A stretch of 64,000 bases of DNA from Longimonas halophila (lineage in GTDB: Bacteria > Bacteroidota > Rhodothermia > Rhodothermales > Salinibacteraceae). Shown here piece after piece: positions 24,520 through 33,597 of the stretch. How positions within the stretch are numbered: the stretch's first letter is position 1; the number at the start of each line of letters is the position of its first letter. The stretch spans positions 1 to 64,000 of the forward strand of contig NZ_PDEP01000016.1 in NCBI RefSeq assembly GCF_002554705.1, read 5' to 3'. The position numbers were made by a program, and so were the translations under genes. Under the pieces are notes generated by a model. That model saw only the letters and a list, made by a program, of their open reading frames with translations, had not been told where the DNA came from and made no database searches.

Positions 24520-26286
24520 CTACCGGTCGTCCTCATCGACTACGTTTACGAAGCTGCTGCCTCCATTTTCCCAGGGCTTGCGGTCGAAATAGCTGGTCGT
24601 TAGCTCTTTCAATTTGCCCGAAAGCGCAATGAGGGCGATCAGGTTAGGCACCACGACCAGGCCAAGTGCAATGTCGCCGATGGTCCAGATGGTGGTGAGC
24701 GCGGTAATCGCGCCCACGAAGTTCATGAGGACGAACAGGAACTTGTACGGGAGCACAGCGCGGTCGCCAAAGAGGTAGTGGGCGCAGCGGTCGCCGTAGT
24801 AGCTCCAGGAGATGGCCGTCGAAATCGCAAAGAGCAGGACGCTTAGAATCACAATGTAGCCGCCCCAGTCGCCGAGCGGCGCCAGCCCCCGTTCAAAGGC
24901 CAGTTGCGTGAGCGGCGCGCCGTTGCGCACCCCACCGCCGTAGAGGGAGGCGTAGGTCGTGCCATCCTGCGAGATCGCGGTGCCGTCGCTGGGATAGAGC
25001 GTGCCCGTGAACGGCTCGCTGAGGTCGCCGTCTTCGGTGCACTCGCCTTCGCATTCCACAAAGAGCCGCTCCACGACCGCCTGATTCCAGGCCATGGCGG
25101 GTTCGCCTTCGGTTACGCGCTGCACGCCATCTTCGATGCGAATCTCTTCGGGCGTCTCGACATCCGCAAAGAGGCCGCCCTCGCTCTGCACGCGATACGT
25201 GATATTGCCCGAGTTAAGGTCGAACTCGGTGGGTACCGGATCGCCCCACACGCCCGTGACCAGAATGACCATGGCGGTGAGGGTACAGATGATAATGGTG
25301 TCGATGAACGGCTCCAACAGCGCCACCACGCCCTCTGATGATGGTTCGTTGGTCTTGGCCGCGGAGTGCGCAATGGGAGCCGAGCCCTGCCCGGCCTCGT
25401 TCGAGAAGAGCCCGCGCCGCACGCCGTACATGAGTGTCAGTAAGAACACGCCGGTGCCGGTGCCCGCTACGCCCGCCGAAGGATTAAACGCTTCGGTAAA
25501 GACACTGGCGAAGGTGGGAATCAGCTGGTCGTAGTTGAGGGCGAGAATGACGAGCGCGCCCAGCACGTAGATGCCGGCCATCACCGGGGCCACGATGCCC
25601 GTGACCTTGCCGATACGCGTGATGCCGCCGAGAATCACCAGGGCAATGACCGCCGCCACAATGACGCCCGTAATCCATGGCTCTATGCCAAACTCGGCGC
25701 GCATGGTGTCAGCTACGGTATTGGCCTGCACCGCGTTACCGGTGAGAAACGAGGTCGCGATCAGCATGATTGCAAAGAAGATCGCGGCGGGCTTCCAGCT
25801 TTTGCCGAGGCCCTTTTCGATGTAGTACATCGGGCCGCCCGAGACCGAGCCCATCCAGCTTTTAAGGTCCGCGGTTTCCTCGCGCACATCGCGGTAGAAC
25901 TGGGCGAGCGTCACCTCGCTGTACTTGGTGGCCATGCCCACGAACGCGGTAATCCACATCCAGAAGAGCGCGCCGGGCCCGCCAAAGTGGATGGCCAGCG
26001 CCACCCCCGCAATGTTTCCAATACCGACGGTAGCCGAGAGCGCCGTGGTCAGCGCCTGAAAGTGCGGGACATCGCCGGGATCGTCAGGGTTGTCGTATTT
26101 CCCGGTCATCACCCAGAAGCCATGCGCCAGCTTTCGGAACTGGATGAAGCCCAGCTGGAACGTCAGGTAGAACCCGGTCCCCAGCAGCAAGATGACGACC
26201 CACGGAATCATCTGGCCGTCGCCAACGGGCACGCCGTACGACCAGACCAGGTCATTCAGAAACTCAATTGTGCGCTGAAACCACAT
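24520..26286 (-). CDS. AGCS-family sodium:amino-acid symporter (alanine/glycine type)
   Basis: A 588-residue sodium-coupled symporter of the alanine-or-glycine:cation family. The family signature GGPGALFWMWITAFVGMATKY (shown in part as FGGPGALFWMWITAFVGM) is at about residue 100, followed by GGPMYYIEKGLG and, later, RRGLFSNEAGQGSAPIAHSA. About 11 helices are present. Between helices near the C-terminal third there is an acidic, extracytoplasmic insertion of about 110 residues (VQSEGGLFADVETPEEIRIE ... LYGGGVRNG) with two cysteines (CEGEC), absent from short family members. The start MWFQRTIEFL is chosen because upstream residues look non-coding. Confidence 0.9.
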   Translation of the reverse strand: MWFQRTIEFLNDLVWSYGVPVGDGQMIPWVVILLLGTGFYLTFQLGFIQFRKLAHGFWVMTGKYDNPDDPGDVPHFQALTTALSATVGIGNIAGVALAIHFGGPGALFWMWITAFVGMATKYSEVTLAQFYRDVREETADLKSWMGSVSGGPMYYIEKGLGKSWKPAAIFFAIMLIATSFLTGNAVQANTVADTMRAEFGIEPWITGVIVAAVIALVILGGITRIGKVTGIVAPVMAGIYVLGALVILALNYDQLIPTFASVFTEAFNPSAGVAGTGTGVFLLTLMYGVRRGLFSNEAGQGSAPIAHSAAKTNEPSSEGVVALLEPFIDTIIICTLTAMVILVTGVWGDPVPTEFDLNSGNITYRVQSEGGLFADVETPEEIRIEDGVQRVTEGEPAMAWNQAVVERLFVECEGECTEDGDLSEPFTGTLYPSDGTAISQDGTTYASLYGGGVRNGAPLTQLAFERGLAPLGDWGGYIVILSVLLFAISTAISWSYYGDRCAHYLFGDRAVLPYKFLFVLMNFVGAITALTTIWTIGDIALGLVVVPNLIALIALSGKLKELTTSYFDRKPWENGGSSFVNVVDEDDR

Positions 26287-26589
26287 AGAGCGAGTAAAGA
26301 CGGATGGAGGGAACACGCAAAGAAAACGGCGCCCCACATGCACGGAACGCCGACCCATGGCTGCGAGCCCTGTGATGGCCGCAACATCGTGTTAATATAA
26401 GGGCAGGAACGGTGGACTGCAACAGGCTTGATACGATGAAGAACGACTTTCATGTCAGTAGGACGGAAAAGCGGCTTTGGACCTGCGTTTGGAGATGGAA
26501 ACACCTCGACGCGGTTGGGAGAAACTGCATATCGCGAATCTGCCCCTCTGAAGAGGGGACTATCGCGTTAGCGATGGAGGGACGTTTAA

Positions 26590-26623
26590 AGATCTGGCAG
26601 GTCTCGGAAGACCTGTCAGATCT
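26590..26623. repeat. AGATCTG hairpin repeat, copy 1
   Basis: Arms AGATCTGGCAGGTCT and AGACCTGTCAGATCT (14 of 15 paired, one G-T) around a 4-base loop. A perfect copy with the same arms lies at 32393-32426. Confidence 0.75.
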
Positions 26624-26683
26624 GCCCAGTCCTGCTACCCGCTTGAAGACCGACGATAGCCCGAGACCGCGAGCAAAGCGTAT

Positions 26684-26734
26684 GTCTCCGGCTACAGGCT
26701 TATTCTCTCCATCACTTAGCATTGAACCGCTACC
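26684..26734 (+). mobile_element. MITE-1 right-end fragment
   Basis: GTCTCCGGCTACAGGC followed by CATCACTTAGCATTGAACCG and CTACC matches the right terminus of MITE-1. The left side is lost or replaced. Confidence 0.6.
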
Positions 26735-27006
26735 AACCTGCTTTCCAAGTCATCCCGGCCCCTGAGCCGGGATCCAAGTCTCACACCTGAAAATCATTCC
26801 CGTGTGATGCAAGCGAGGTCTGACTATGGATTTCTTGGGGGTGCTGGTAATGGAGACGTGAGCGGTGACGGTAGGTTGGCAAGAGCATGCGGCGTGCGGG
26901 GTATTCACATGGAGTGCTACCTTCGTATCTACCCCTCAGTCGCTGCGCGACAGCTCCCCTCTCCAGGGGAGCAATTTGAGACGGCGCGGTTCCACCTGCG
27001 CTAAAC

Positions 27007-27087
27007 ACGTACCCTCCGTTTACCCGCGCCAGAGACGTCTTCGGCTACCGGCACGGTTCCTCCATCATTTAGCATTGAACCGCTACC
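27007..27087 (+). mobile_element. MITE-1 right-half fragment
   Basis: CGTACCCTCCGTTTACCC, CCAGAGACGTC and a right end CATCATTTAGCATTGAACCG then CTACC follow the order of the full copies at 19430 and 33415. Non-coding. Confidence 0.6.
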
Positions 27088-27633
27088 TTTTCCCTTTCGA
27101 CCCAGGGCAGGATAAAATACCATGATATTGCTATTGGAGCATCCGTCTGTGTGGGCTGCAGTGGGGAGAGTTGACCGGGGGCTTGCGTTTATGAGATGCG
27201 TTGCATACTCTCTATGTGGAGTGTGTATCGTACACAGTAAAAGCTGCACCCATGTCAATCGAAACAGCGGTGCATACGTCGCATAATGCAAGCTGCAAGG
27301 CGCGCCGCATTACAGCATGTACAGCGTTGGCACGCGTCTTGAGCATTATACCATGTGCGCATGTGCATCAGGACGAGCCGTTTGCATATATGCATGGGCC
27401 GGTGCAGGCCTGACTGGACACACGCTCAAGGCGACCCATGTGCTCGCAAATATCAAAAACCCGTTGTGCGCTCCACAAACAGGCCCCTGGGGCGCTGGCG
27501 CTGCGCGGGTTTCACAGCGATGTCGCAGTTTGTTACATGCGACATGCGCTACATTGCAGAGGACATCTTCTCGTTTTCATTATGACCGATCGTGCCCTTT
27601 GCGGTAGATCCTGATTACATTCTTCCCGACCAC

Positions 27634-28041
27634 ATGAAATGTTTTTACCGATACGCAGCTGCGATGCTTGGTCTTATGCTCGTTGCCAGCAGCGGAGCCC
27701 TCGCGCCCTCAGCCGTTGCTCAGTCGTCATGGGACACAGCGCCCGCTGACAACCGCGACGACCGCACGCAGTACGAAGCCCCTCGCACCCCCGACCCCGC
27801 CGGCACCGGCCTGCCCGACTGGGCAGACTCGGGCGCATCGTCCAATGAGTTTGGAACAGGGTCGAACGGGCCGGTGGCTGATGGGCCGCAAACGAATGAT
27901 GAACCGCCGCCCCCGCCGCCGCCACGAGTACCCGTTGACGGAGGGCTTAGCCTGCTTGTTCTTGCAGGGGCGGGGTACGCAGCCAATAGACTACGCCGCC
28001 GAGATGGTGAGAAGCCGCATGGTGACAAAGAGATGCCGTAA
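27634..28041 (+). CDS. Small secreted/anchored protein with PID-CTERM-type tail
   Basis: A 135-residue protein with a signal peptide (MLGLMLVASSGALAPSAVAQ), a Pro/Asp-rich low-complexity middle, a run of prolines (PPPPPPPRVP) and the C-terminal tripartite tail VPVDGGLSLLVLAGAGYAAN followed by RLRRRDG. That tail (P-V/I-D motif, one membrane segment, basic end) is the pattern called PID-CTERM in Bacteroidota proteins and thought to be a sorting signal. The mature protein has no recognisable domain. The gene lies directly upstream (165 bases) of the T9SS substrate, on the same strand. The chosen start gives a clean signal peptide; the frame is open 14 codons upstream. Confidence 0.6.
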   Translation: MKCFYRYAAAMLGLMLVASSGALAPSAVAQSSWDTAPADNRDDRTQYEAPRTPDPAGTGLPDWADSGASSNEFGTGSNGPVADGPQTNDEPPPPPPPRVPVDGGLSLLVLAGAGYAANRLRRRDGEKPHGDKEMP

Positions 28042-28206
28042 AAATGAGTTTGAAAGCATCTTAGTAACAACGATAGGGCAGCACGTTGGATTTTTAGAAG
28101 TCCGCCTTTAGAGGCCCGATGCTATTGGTTCGATAGAGCAGTCAAGTACGCCGACGTGCTGCTGCTCTGAGCACTGTTTCTTTTCCAGAAAACCCTCTGC
28201 CTACCC

Positions 28207-31200
28207 ATGAAATATACAGATACGAATTCATCGGCCGCTTCGTCTACTTCTTTCGCGCTATTCCTTGCAATAGCTGCTTCTTTTCTTCTGGCCTTCGTGC
28301 CTGGGGAGGCTACTGGTCAAACTACGTGCTATGCCGTCAGCGGTGGGAACTGGGATGATCCTGATAACTGGTCTTCTGTGTCGGGTGGGGATCCTGCTAC
28401 TGATCCGTGCAATGACCCAGTCGGATACCCCGACAGCGATAGCTATGCTGCTGACATTGAGAGTGGGGCAATAGTACAAAATATTCCCACGCTGGAAGTC
28501 GCGGATGTTACAGTGCGCTCTTCTTCGAATGGGTTGGTGCTTAGTGAAGACTTTACTGTCACAGGAAATGTGATAGTTGAAAGCAACACTGTTTTGAACA
28601 CCTATGTCGTAGATGGTACTCAAGCGGTAATCGCGAGTGGCTCCTTGGTTGTCAATGGGAGCATGGACAACTCAGGTACTTTTCGGGTAGATCGAGAAAG
28701 TGGTGGGAATGGCTCGGCAGAGATTAGAGGGGACGATCCACTCGCTGATGGAGTAACGAAGGGTTTGACCAGTAGTGGTACGATTGAAGTAGATCAGAAC
28801 AATGGTAGTACGACAGCTCCGCTCACTGTGGGAAGATCAAGCATACCTTTGGGAAGAAACCTCCAGCTTACAGATGGTACCCTCGCTGCCGGAGATAACT
28901 CGTCGATCACCGTTTTATTCGGTGGCTTAGACATTGGTGCTGACGGGACTAATAGTGCTTCCTTTGATCTCAACGATGGAAATGCAGATATCAACTTTGC
29001 TACCTCCATCGCTTCGGGAAGTCAGTTAAGCATCGGGGCAGGGGCTGAGTTTAGTGTTGGGGGTAACTTTGACAACTCTGGGACCCTCACTGCTGCTGCG
29101 GGTTCTCACATTTTCTTTACTGGGTCATCAGGGTCATCGCAATCTCTTTCGGGCAATTTCCGTCAGAGCAACGGGTTTTGGGATGTGACTATCGAGAGCG
29201 GAGCAAATGTAGATCCCTCTGACAATATGACGATTACCAATAATCAGGAAGTTCAGGTCAGTGGGACTTTAAATGTAAGCGGAACATATGGAGAGAGTGG
29301 GGGCAATGAGGGAGCTGACCTCACGTTCGATGGGTCGCTTTTCTCAATCAATGAGAACGCAGACTTTTTCTCTTCAATAGTCAGATTCAATAACTCTGGT
29401 ACTACGACAGTTGAGGGGGTCGTATTCTCCGATGTCGTCGTAACTAATGACACAGATGTCGAACTGCAAAATGCTTTCGAGATCAACGGTAAGCTCACAA
29501 TTGTAAGCGACGGGGCACGGGTTCTCTTAGCAGCAGGACGACTGACACTCAATGGGGATGCCGATATAAGTGGACCACTCCTTCCGCAGGGTGGAGGAAT
29601 TACATTTGAAGGAGGCCAGCTACAAGAAATTGCTGGCTCTACAACACAAGAGCTCACTTTCGGGTCGATGGTTGTACGTGGAAGCAATACAGTTGTACAA
29701 ATTGATAATACCGACCCGCGCCTTCTCACAGATGATCTCACCATTGATCAAGGCGGCGAGTTGAGTCTTGGACGTCCTCTTGAGATAGGAGGCAACTTTA
29801 GCAATGATGGGGGCCAGTTCAGCTTCAATCCAGGCATAGCTTCTGGCAACCGATCAATTTCATTCATTGGGAATGGGCAGCAGACGATTGACTCGGAAAC
29901 TAATTTTGAGTTTTTCAACCTAACAATCAACTCTAACCGAGATCAAGGGTCGCCTGGGGCTGATGTCTCTGTTAATAGCGGCCCGATTGAAGTAACGGGC
30001 ACACTGAGCCTAGACAATGGGCGTTTGGCTGGTGGGGGCGTTCTTACACTTGCACCAGGGGCGTCCATCGTGTATGGAAGTGGTACGATCACCGATGAGT
30101 TGCTCGCGGATCGCACCCTAAACCAGGGCCCTGAATGGTATATGCTGGCCAATCCAATGGGCAACACATACGACCAATTCTTGCGTCAGGCCAGTGATGG
30201 TGGTGTTGAAAAGTCACGGCTGTGGATTCAAGGTCCAGATAACTCTGAAGATAATCGTCGAGCGTTAAGCAACCTGCTTGTTTATGACGAGTCATCACGT
30301 GCCTCTAACGGAACGGATGGGAGTGCATGGCAATCCGTCGAAGACGTAGATAACAACGCCAGTTATGGCACCGGATTCATTGTGTACGCTTATGATGAGG
30401 ATCGGGACAATACAGGCTTCCCCAAAACAGTTGAGGGACGTGGGCTGCCAAACTTTAGCACCAGCTTCAGTTTCCCACTCAGCTATACAGATGGTATAAG
30501 TGCGGATGACGAGGGCTGGAACGTGGTGGGAAATCCCTATGCTGCATTCCTTGACTGGGATAACTTGAGTAAAAGCAGCCTCAACAATACGGTTTACGTG
30601 TGGGATCCGCAAAATGAGCAATACCAAACGTACAACGGTACAGATGGCACGGGCGGATTCGAAGGAATAATTGCCCCTTTCCAAGGGTTCAAGGTTCAGG
30701 CTGAAGCAAGCGATGCTTCGTTAGAAGTAACGGATATCACGACAGCGCAGGTTACAAGCGAAAGCGACCCGTTCTTTGCGTCGGAGGGACCTGCTACCTC
30801 ACGATTTGCCCGCCTGAATATTAGTTTGGGTGAGACGACCGACATGGCCCACATGACGTATAATGAGGAAGGGAGCACGGGGCGTGATAGCTACGATGCA
30901 TACCGCCTCACCCCGCTGAGTTCGCCATCGGGAGGACACGTAAATTTCTACACGCTGCGTGAGGACGGTACTGCGCTTGACATCAACAACCTGCCGTTTA
31001 GTCCAGAAGAGGAAATGACGATCCCCTTGGTTGCTGAAGCCGCAGGGTGCGAAGGCAGTACCCCATTCGAAGGCGAAGCAACAATGTCGCTGGGAGAAAC
31101 CGAAAACATTCCTGAGACGTGGGGACTGTTTGTGACTGATACAGCGACGGGTGAGACGCATGACTTGCGTGCTGACGATCCGTACACGTTCACGCTATCG

Positions 31201-31902
31201 TCCAGTACGGATTGCAGCGAAACATCGGCAAATATGCGTGCCGAGCAGGCAGCTGACCCGAACATGGGTGAGATTGTCACGCACAACAACGAAGCCAGCA
31301 CCCGCTTCACCCTCACCCTCGACCCCGATGCCGGGCCGCTGCCGGTGGAGCTGAACAACTTCCAGGGTCAGGCCAGTGAGCAGAGCGCAATTATTGAGTG
31401 GAGCACTGCCAGCGAAACCAACAACGCGGGTTTCGATGTGGAGCACAAAGCGCCCAACGCCGACAGCTTCACGCAGGTGTCGTTCGTTGAAGGCGCCGGC
31501 ACCACCGATTCGCCGCAGTCGTACAGCTTCCAGATGGACGAGCTGGACGCGGGCACGCACACGTTCCGCCTCCGCCAGTCCGACCTGGACGGCACCACCA
31601 CGCTCTCCGATCCCATCGACGTGGAGATTGGGCTGAGCAGTGCCTATGAGCTTGCCACCTATCCGAACCCGGTGCGCGATCAGGCCACCGTGCAGTTCGC
31701 GGTGCAAGAGTCGCAGCCGGTCACCATCGAGGTGTACAACACGCTGGGGCAGCGCGTGCGCACGCTCTTCCAAGAGTCCGTACCCGCCGATGACACCCGC
31801 GAGATCACCCTCGACGTGAACAACCTGTCGAGCGGCCTCTACATCGTGCGGATGCGCGGCGAGAGCTTCAGCACCACACAGAAGATTACGGTGGTGCGGT
31901 AA
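28207..31902 (+). CDS. Large T9SS-exported surface protein with low-GC passenger and sorting tail
   Basis: A 1231-residue extracellular protein. A signal peptide (ALFLAIAASFLLAFVPGEATG) is followed by about 600 residues of repeating short beta strands (SGSLVVNGSMDNSGTFRV; SVGGNFDNSGTLTAAAGSHI), typical of beta-helical adhesin-like passengers. A WYMLANPMGNTYDQFL region starts near residue 645, then a fibronectin-like LPVELNNFQGQASEQSAIIE segment (about residue 1040) and a C-terminal T9SS type A sorting domain (ATYPNPVRDQATVQF ... LSSGLYIVRMRGE). Base composition changes within the gene: a sampled 60-base stretch at 28561 has 23 G+C, one at 31501 has 39. The passenger is thus probably foreign or unusually evolving, joined to a native tail. 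Terminator at 31932. Ligand unknown. Confidence 0.8.
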   Translation: MKYTDTNSSAASSTSFALFLAIAASFLLAFVPGEATGQTTCYAVSGGNWDDPDNWSSVSGGDPATDPCNDPVGYPDSDSYAADIESGAIVQNIPTLEVADVTVRSSSNGLVLSEDFTVTGNVIVESNTVLNTYVVDGTQAVIASGSLVVNGSMDNSGTFRVDRESGGNGSAEIRGDDPLADGVTKGLTSSGTIEVDQNNGSTTAPLTVGRSSIPLGRNLQLTDGTLAAGDNSSITVLFGGLDIGADGTNSASFDLNDGNADINFATSIASGSQLSIGAGAEFSVGGNFDNSGTLTAAAGSHIFFTGSSGSSQSLSGNFRQSNGFWDVTIESGANVDPSDNMTITNNQEVQVSGTLNVSGTYGESGGNEGADLTFDGSLFSINENADFFSSIVRFNNSGTTTVEGVVFSDVVVTNDTDVELQNAFEINGKLTIVSDGARVLLAAGRLTLNGDADISGPLLPQGGGITFEGGQLQEIAGSTTQELTFGSMVVRGSNTVVQIDNTDPRLLTDDLTIDQGGELSLGRPLEIGGNFSNDGGQFSFNPGIASGNRSISFIGNGQQTIDSETNFEFFNLTINSNRDQGSPGADVSVNSGPIEVTGTLSLDNGRLAGGGVLTLAPGASIVYGSGTITDELLADRTLNQGPEWYMLANPMGNTYDQFLRQASDGGVEKSRLWIQGPDNSEDNRRALSNLLVYDESSRASNGTDGSAWQSVEDVDNNASYGTGFIVYAYDEDRDNTGFPKTVEGRGLPNFSTSFSFPLSYTDGISADDEGWNVVGNPYAAFLDWDNLSKSSLNNTVYVWDPQNEQYQTYNGTDGTGGFEGIIAPFQGFKVQAEASDASLEVTDITTAQVTSESDPFFASEGPATSRFARLNISLGETTDMAHMTYNEEGSTGRDSYDAYRLTPLSSPSGGHVNFYTLREDGTALDINNLPFSPEEEMTIPLVAEAAGCEGSTPFEGEATMSLGETENIPETWGLFVTDTATGETHDLRADDPYTFTLSSSTDCSETSANMRAEQAADPNMGEIVTHNNEASTRFTLTLDPDAGPLPVELNNFQGQASEQSAIIEWSTASETNNAGFDVEHKAPNADSFTQVSFVEGAGTTDSPQSYSFQMDELDAGTHTFRLRQSDLDGTTTLSDPIDVEIGLSSAYELATYPNPVRDQATVQFAVQESQPVTIEVYNTLGQRVRTLFQESVPADDTREITLDVNNLSSGLYIVRMRGESFSTTQKITVVR

Positions 31903-31931
31903 GTACACAGCATGAACATCGCTATCCCAAC

Positions 31932-31966
31932 CCGCCGGTGAGGTGTCCCCTCATCGGCGGTTTTTT
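31932..31966 (+). terminator. Rho-independent terminator of the T9SS protein gene
   Basis: CCGCCGGTGAGG and CCTCATCGGCGG form a 12-bp stem (one G-T) around a TGTC loop, followed by six T residues; it begins 30 bases after the stop codon. Confidence 0.9.
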
Positions 31967-32036
31967 GTTGGGGGTGAGGTGTGCTGCTCGTTCTCCCAGA
32001 CATATTCGGGGGCATGTGTGGTGTATCCAGGCAACC

Positions 32037-32064
32037 GTAGGGACACGGCGCGCCGTGTCCCTAC
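32037..32064. repeat. Perfect palindrome, copy 2 (28 bp)
   Basis: Half site GTAGGGACACGGCG, identical to the inner 14 bases per arm of the 36-bp palindrome at 7486-7521. Confidence 0.75.
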
Positions 32065-32118
32065 CTACTGTCGTGTCACAGGTCAATGTTTGGGTTGCAG
32101 CATACCCCGTTTACATGG

Positions 32119-32249
32119 TGTCATCTTGAGCGGAGCGGCTCCGCCAAGGAGACGCGGAGTCGAAAGATCTCCCCCAAGGTTGGCAGGGCCTCTGTCCCGC
32201 CGTATCTGCTAAATACCAGGGAGATGGTTCGACTGCGCTCACCATGACA
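32119..32249 (-). repeat. TGTCAT-family dispersed repeat, copy 2 (inverted)
   Basis: A 131-base element with ends TGTCATCTTGAGC and CTCACCATGACA. Read on the minus strand it contains AGCAGATACGGCGGGACAG and GCCCTGCCAACC, matching copy 1 at 19074-19188; an extra segment of about 16 bases near one end accounts for the difference in length. Confidence 0.8.
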
Positions 32250-32392
32250 GGCTTCGTGAGGGGAGGATGCCAAGGCAACCATCAAAATGAGGGGTGACAC
32301 AGCACTACGTACGGTGTACCTGCTAACCAGCGTATCGTATGGAGCGTGGTTGAATGGGACATGCTGGGATGTATTGTGGAGGGGAGTAGCAA

Positions 32393-32426
32393 AGATCTGA
32401 CAGGTCTCCGAAGACCTGTCAGATCT
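32393..32426. repeat. AGATCTG hairpin repeat, copy 2 (perfect)
   Basis: Perfect 15-base arms AGATCTGACAGGTCT / AGACCTGTCAGATCT around loop CCGA. Same arms as 26590-26623. Confidence 0.8.
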
Positions 32427-32587
32427 GTTTGAGAGCCTGTTTGGGTTTTGGTTTGACGGCGAGAGCGAGTGCCGGTGAGGCGAAAATGTCCCGCGTACCG
32501 TGCTGCTGAGGACCTCATTAGGTATAAGTAATGTATGTGATGTACATCTACGTTCCAAAACAAGCACAACATGCTGCCATGGCTGCG

Positions 32588-32887
32588 ATGATTCGCAAAC
32601 AGCTTTACCTCACCGATGCTCAAAATAAAGTGCTTAAGCAGCGTGCTCGAGAATTAGGCATATCGGAGGCTGAGCTTGCACGTCAGGCACTCGACCAGAT
32701 GCTCCAGCCGTCTGAACAGGGCACAGCGCCTCACGCAGAAACCGAGTCTGCACGTCAAGAGGCGCTGAGCGAGCTGCTGCGTCATACGCGTCGTCTGGCT
32801 GAGGGGCGCAGATTGCCTGCAGCTTTTAAGACAGCATATCAGACGCGAGGGCGAGATGTGCTCTACGAGTCTCGCTTAGACCGGTAG
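32588..32887 (+). CDS. Ribbon-helix-helix antitoxin (VapB/CopG-like)
   Basis: A 99-residue protein whose first 40 residues (IRKQLYLTDAQNKVLKQRAR ... GISEAELARQALDQML) fit a ribbon-helix-helix DNA-binding domain: a short beta strand, then two helices. The C-terminal half is charged and helical, suited to binding the toxin. It precedes a PIN-domain gene by 62 bases, the typical order in VapBC pairs, and probably represses its own promoter as well as neutralising the toxin. Met codons at 32531 and 32579 are alternative starts; 32588 is chosen because family members begin directly at the beta strand. It lies within a MITE-2-type element. Confidence 0.7.
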   Translation: MIRKQLYLTDAQNKVLKQRARELGISEAELARQALDQMLQPSEQGTAPHAETESARQEALSELLRHTRRLAEGRRLPAAFKTAYQTRGRDVLYESRLDR

Positions 32888-32949
32888 GGGCAACGCATTG
32901 GGTACGGATATTAAGTTGCTCCGCACCCTGACACACCACAAAGGGCTGT

Positions 32950-33393
32950 ATGCGCTATGTAATCGACACCAACATATTGGTCTACTGCTTTGATGAAAGC
33001 GAGACCAGCAAGCAATCGCGTGCGCTTCGCATTGTTGAGCAGGTCGGGCGGGCGGAAAGCGGGGCACTTCCTGCGCAGGTGCTGGCGGAGTTCGCCAATG
33101 TTGCGCTTTATCGTCTTGAGCCTACACTCGCTGCTACAGAGGTGTACGAACAGGTAGACCGGTACAAGCAGGTGTTTACCGTTTTTCCACTCACCCCTGC
33201 AGTCGTCTTAGAGACTGTGCGTGGGGTTCAAGACCATAGCTTTTCGTACGTTGATGCGCAGATTTGGGCGGTGGCCAAGCTTGCACAGTGTCCGATCATC
33301 TTGAGCGAAGATTTTGCGACAGGGGCTACGGTCGAAGGCGTTTCGTTTCTCAATCCGCTGGATCCTGACATAGATCTCAGCGCGTTGAGATAG
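32950..33393 (+). CDS. vapC: PIN-domain ribonuclease toxin (VapC-like)
   Basis: A 147-residue PIN-domain protein. The catalytic acids are visible: Asp in YVIDTNILVYCFD (about residue 6), Glu in QVLAEFANVAL (about 46), Asp in FSYVDAQIWAVA (about 101) and Asp in ILSEDFATG (about 121). Such toxins cut RNA (often tRNA or rRNA) in the presence of Mg2+, and are held inactive by their cognate antitoxin. It is full length with no visible damage, and lies downstream of the ribbon-helix-helix gene. Confidence 0.85.
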   Translation: MRYVIDTNILVYCFDESETSKQSRALRIVEQVGRAESGALPAQVLAEFANVALYRLEPTLAATEVYEQVDRYKQVFTVFPLTPAVVLETVRGVQDHSFSYVDAQIWAVAKLAQCPIILSEDFATGATVEGVSFLNPLDPDIDLSALR

Positions 33394-33414
33394 CCGTTCA
33401 GAAGAAGATCAACG

Positions 33415-33597
33415 GGCAGTGGATAGATGTCAAGTGATCGCTCTTCTGATAAAAATCTGTCCTGAGGCGAACGGTACCGAAAGCATTCGGCACAAGTTAC
33501 CCCGTTCGCCCCCCACCAGAGACGTCCGCGCCGGGGGGCGCTTCCCGTCTCCGGATACTGGTACATTTGGTCCATCACTTAGCGTTGAATTGCTACC
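33415..33597 (+). mobile_element. MITE-1 copy inside the toxin-antitoxin element
   Basis: A 183-base copy: left end GGCAGTGGATAGATGTCAAG, TGATAAAAATCTGTCCTGAG, hairpin CCGAAAGCATTCGG, GAGACGTCCGCGCCG, right end CACTTAGCGTTGAATTGCTA then CC. It lies between the toxin stop codon and the right terminus of the MITE-2-type element, showing nested insertion. Confidence 0.65.

Larger units (their letters stand above)
26287..27633. other. Long intergenic region with hairpin and MITE-1 ends
   Basis: About 1350 bases without a convincing gene. It contains the long hairpin at 26590-26623, two MITE-1 right ends (26684-26734 and 27007-27087), a palindromic purine/pyrimidine stretch at about 26935-26970 (CAGTCGCTGCGCGACAG and CTCCCCTCTCCAGGGGAG), and from about 27100 an AT-richer part. 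The composition suggests accumulated insertions upstream of the surface-protein pair. Confidence 0.6.
31967..32431. other. Intergenic region packed with repeats
   Basis: About 465 bases without a gene, containing the 28-bp palindrome (32037-32064), TGTCAT repeat copy 2 (32119-32249) and the perfect long hairpin (32393-32426), the last ending 5 bases before the MITE-2-type element carrying the toxin-antitoxin pair. Confidence 0.65.

Noticed and set aside
26412-26765. Plus-strand open frame of 117 codons in intergenic DNA
   Set aside because: Runs through a hairpin repeat and a MITE-1 end; no coding signature.
27201-27607. Several short open frames before the PID-CTERM-type gene
   Set aside because: Cysteine/histidine-rich, unlike the acidic coding sequences of the window; no start context or similarity.
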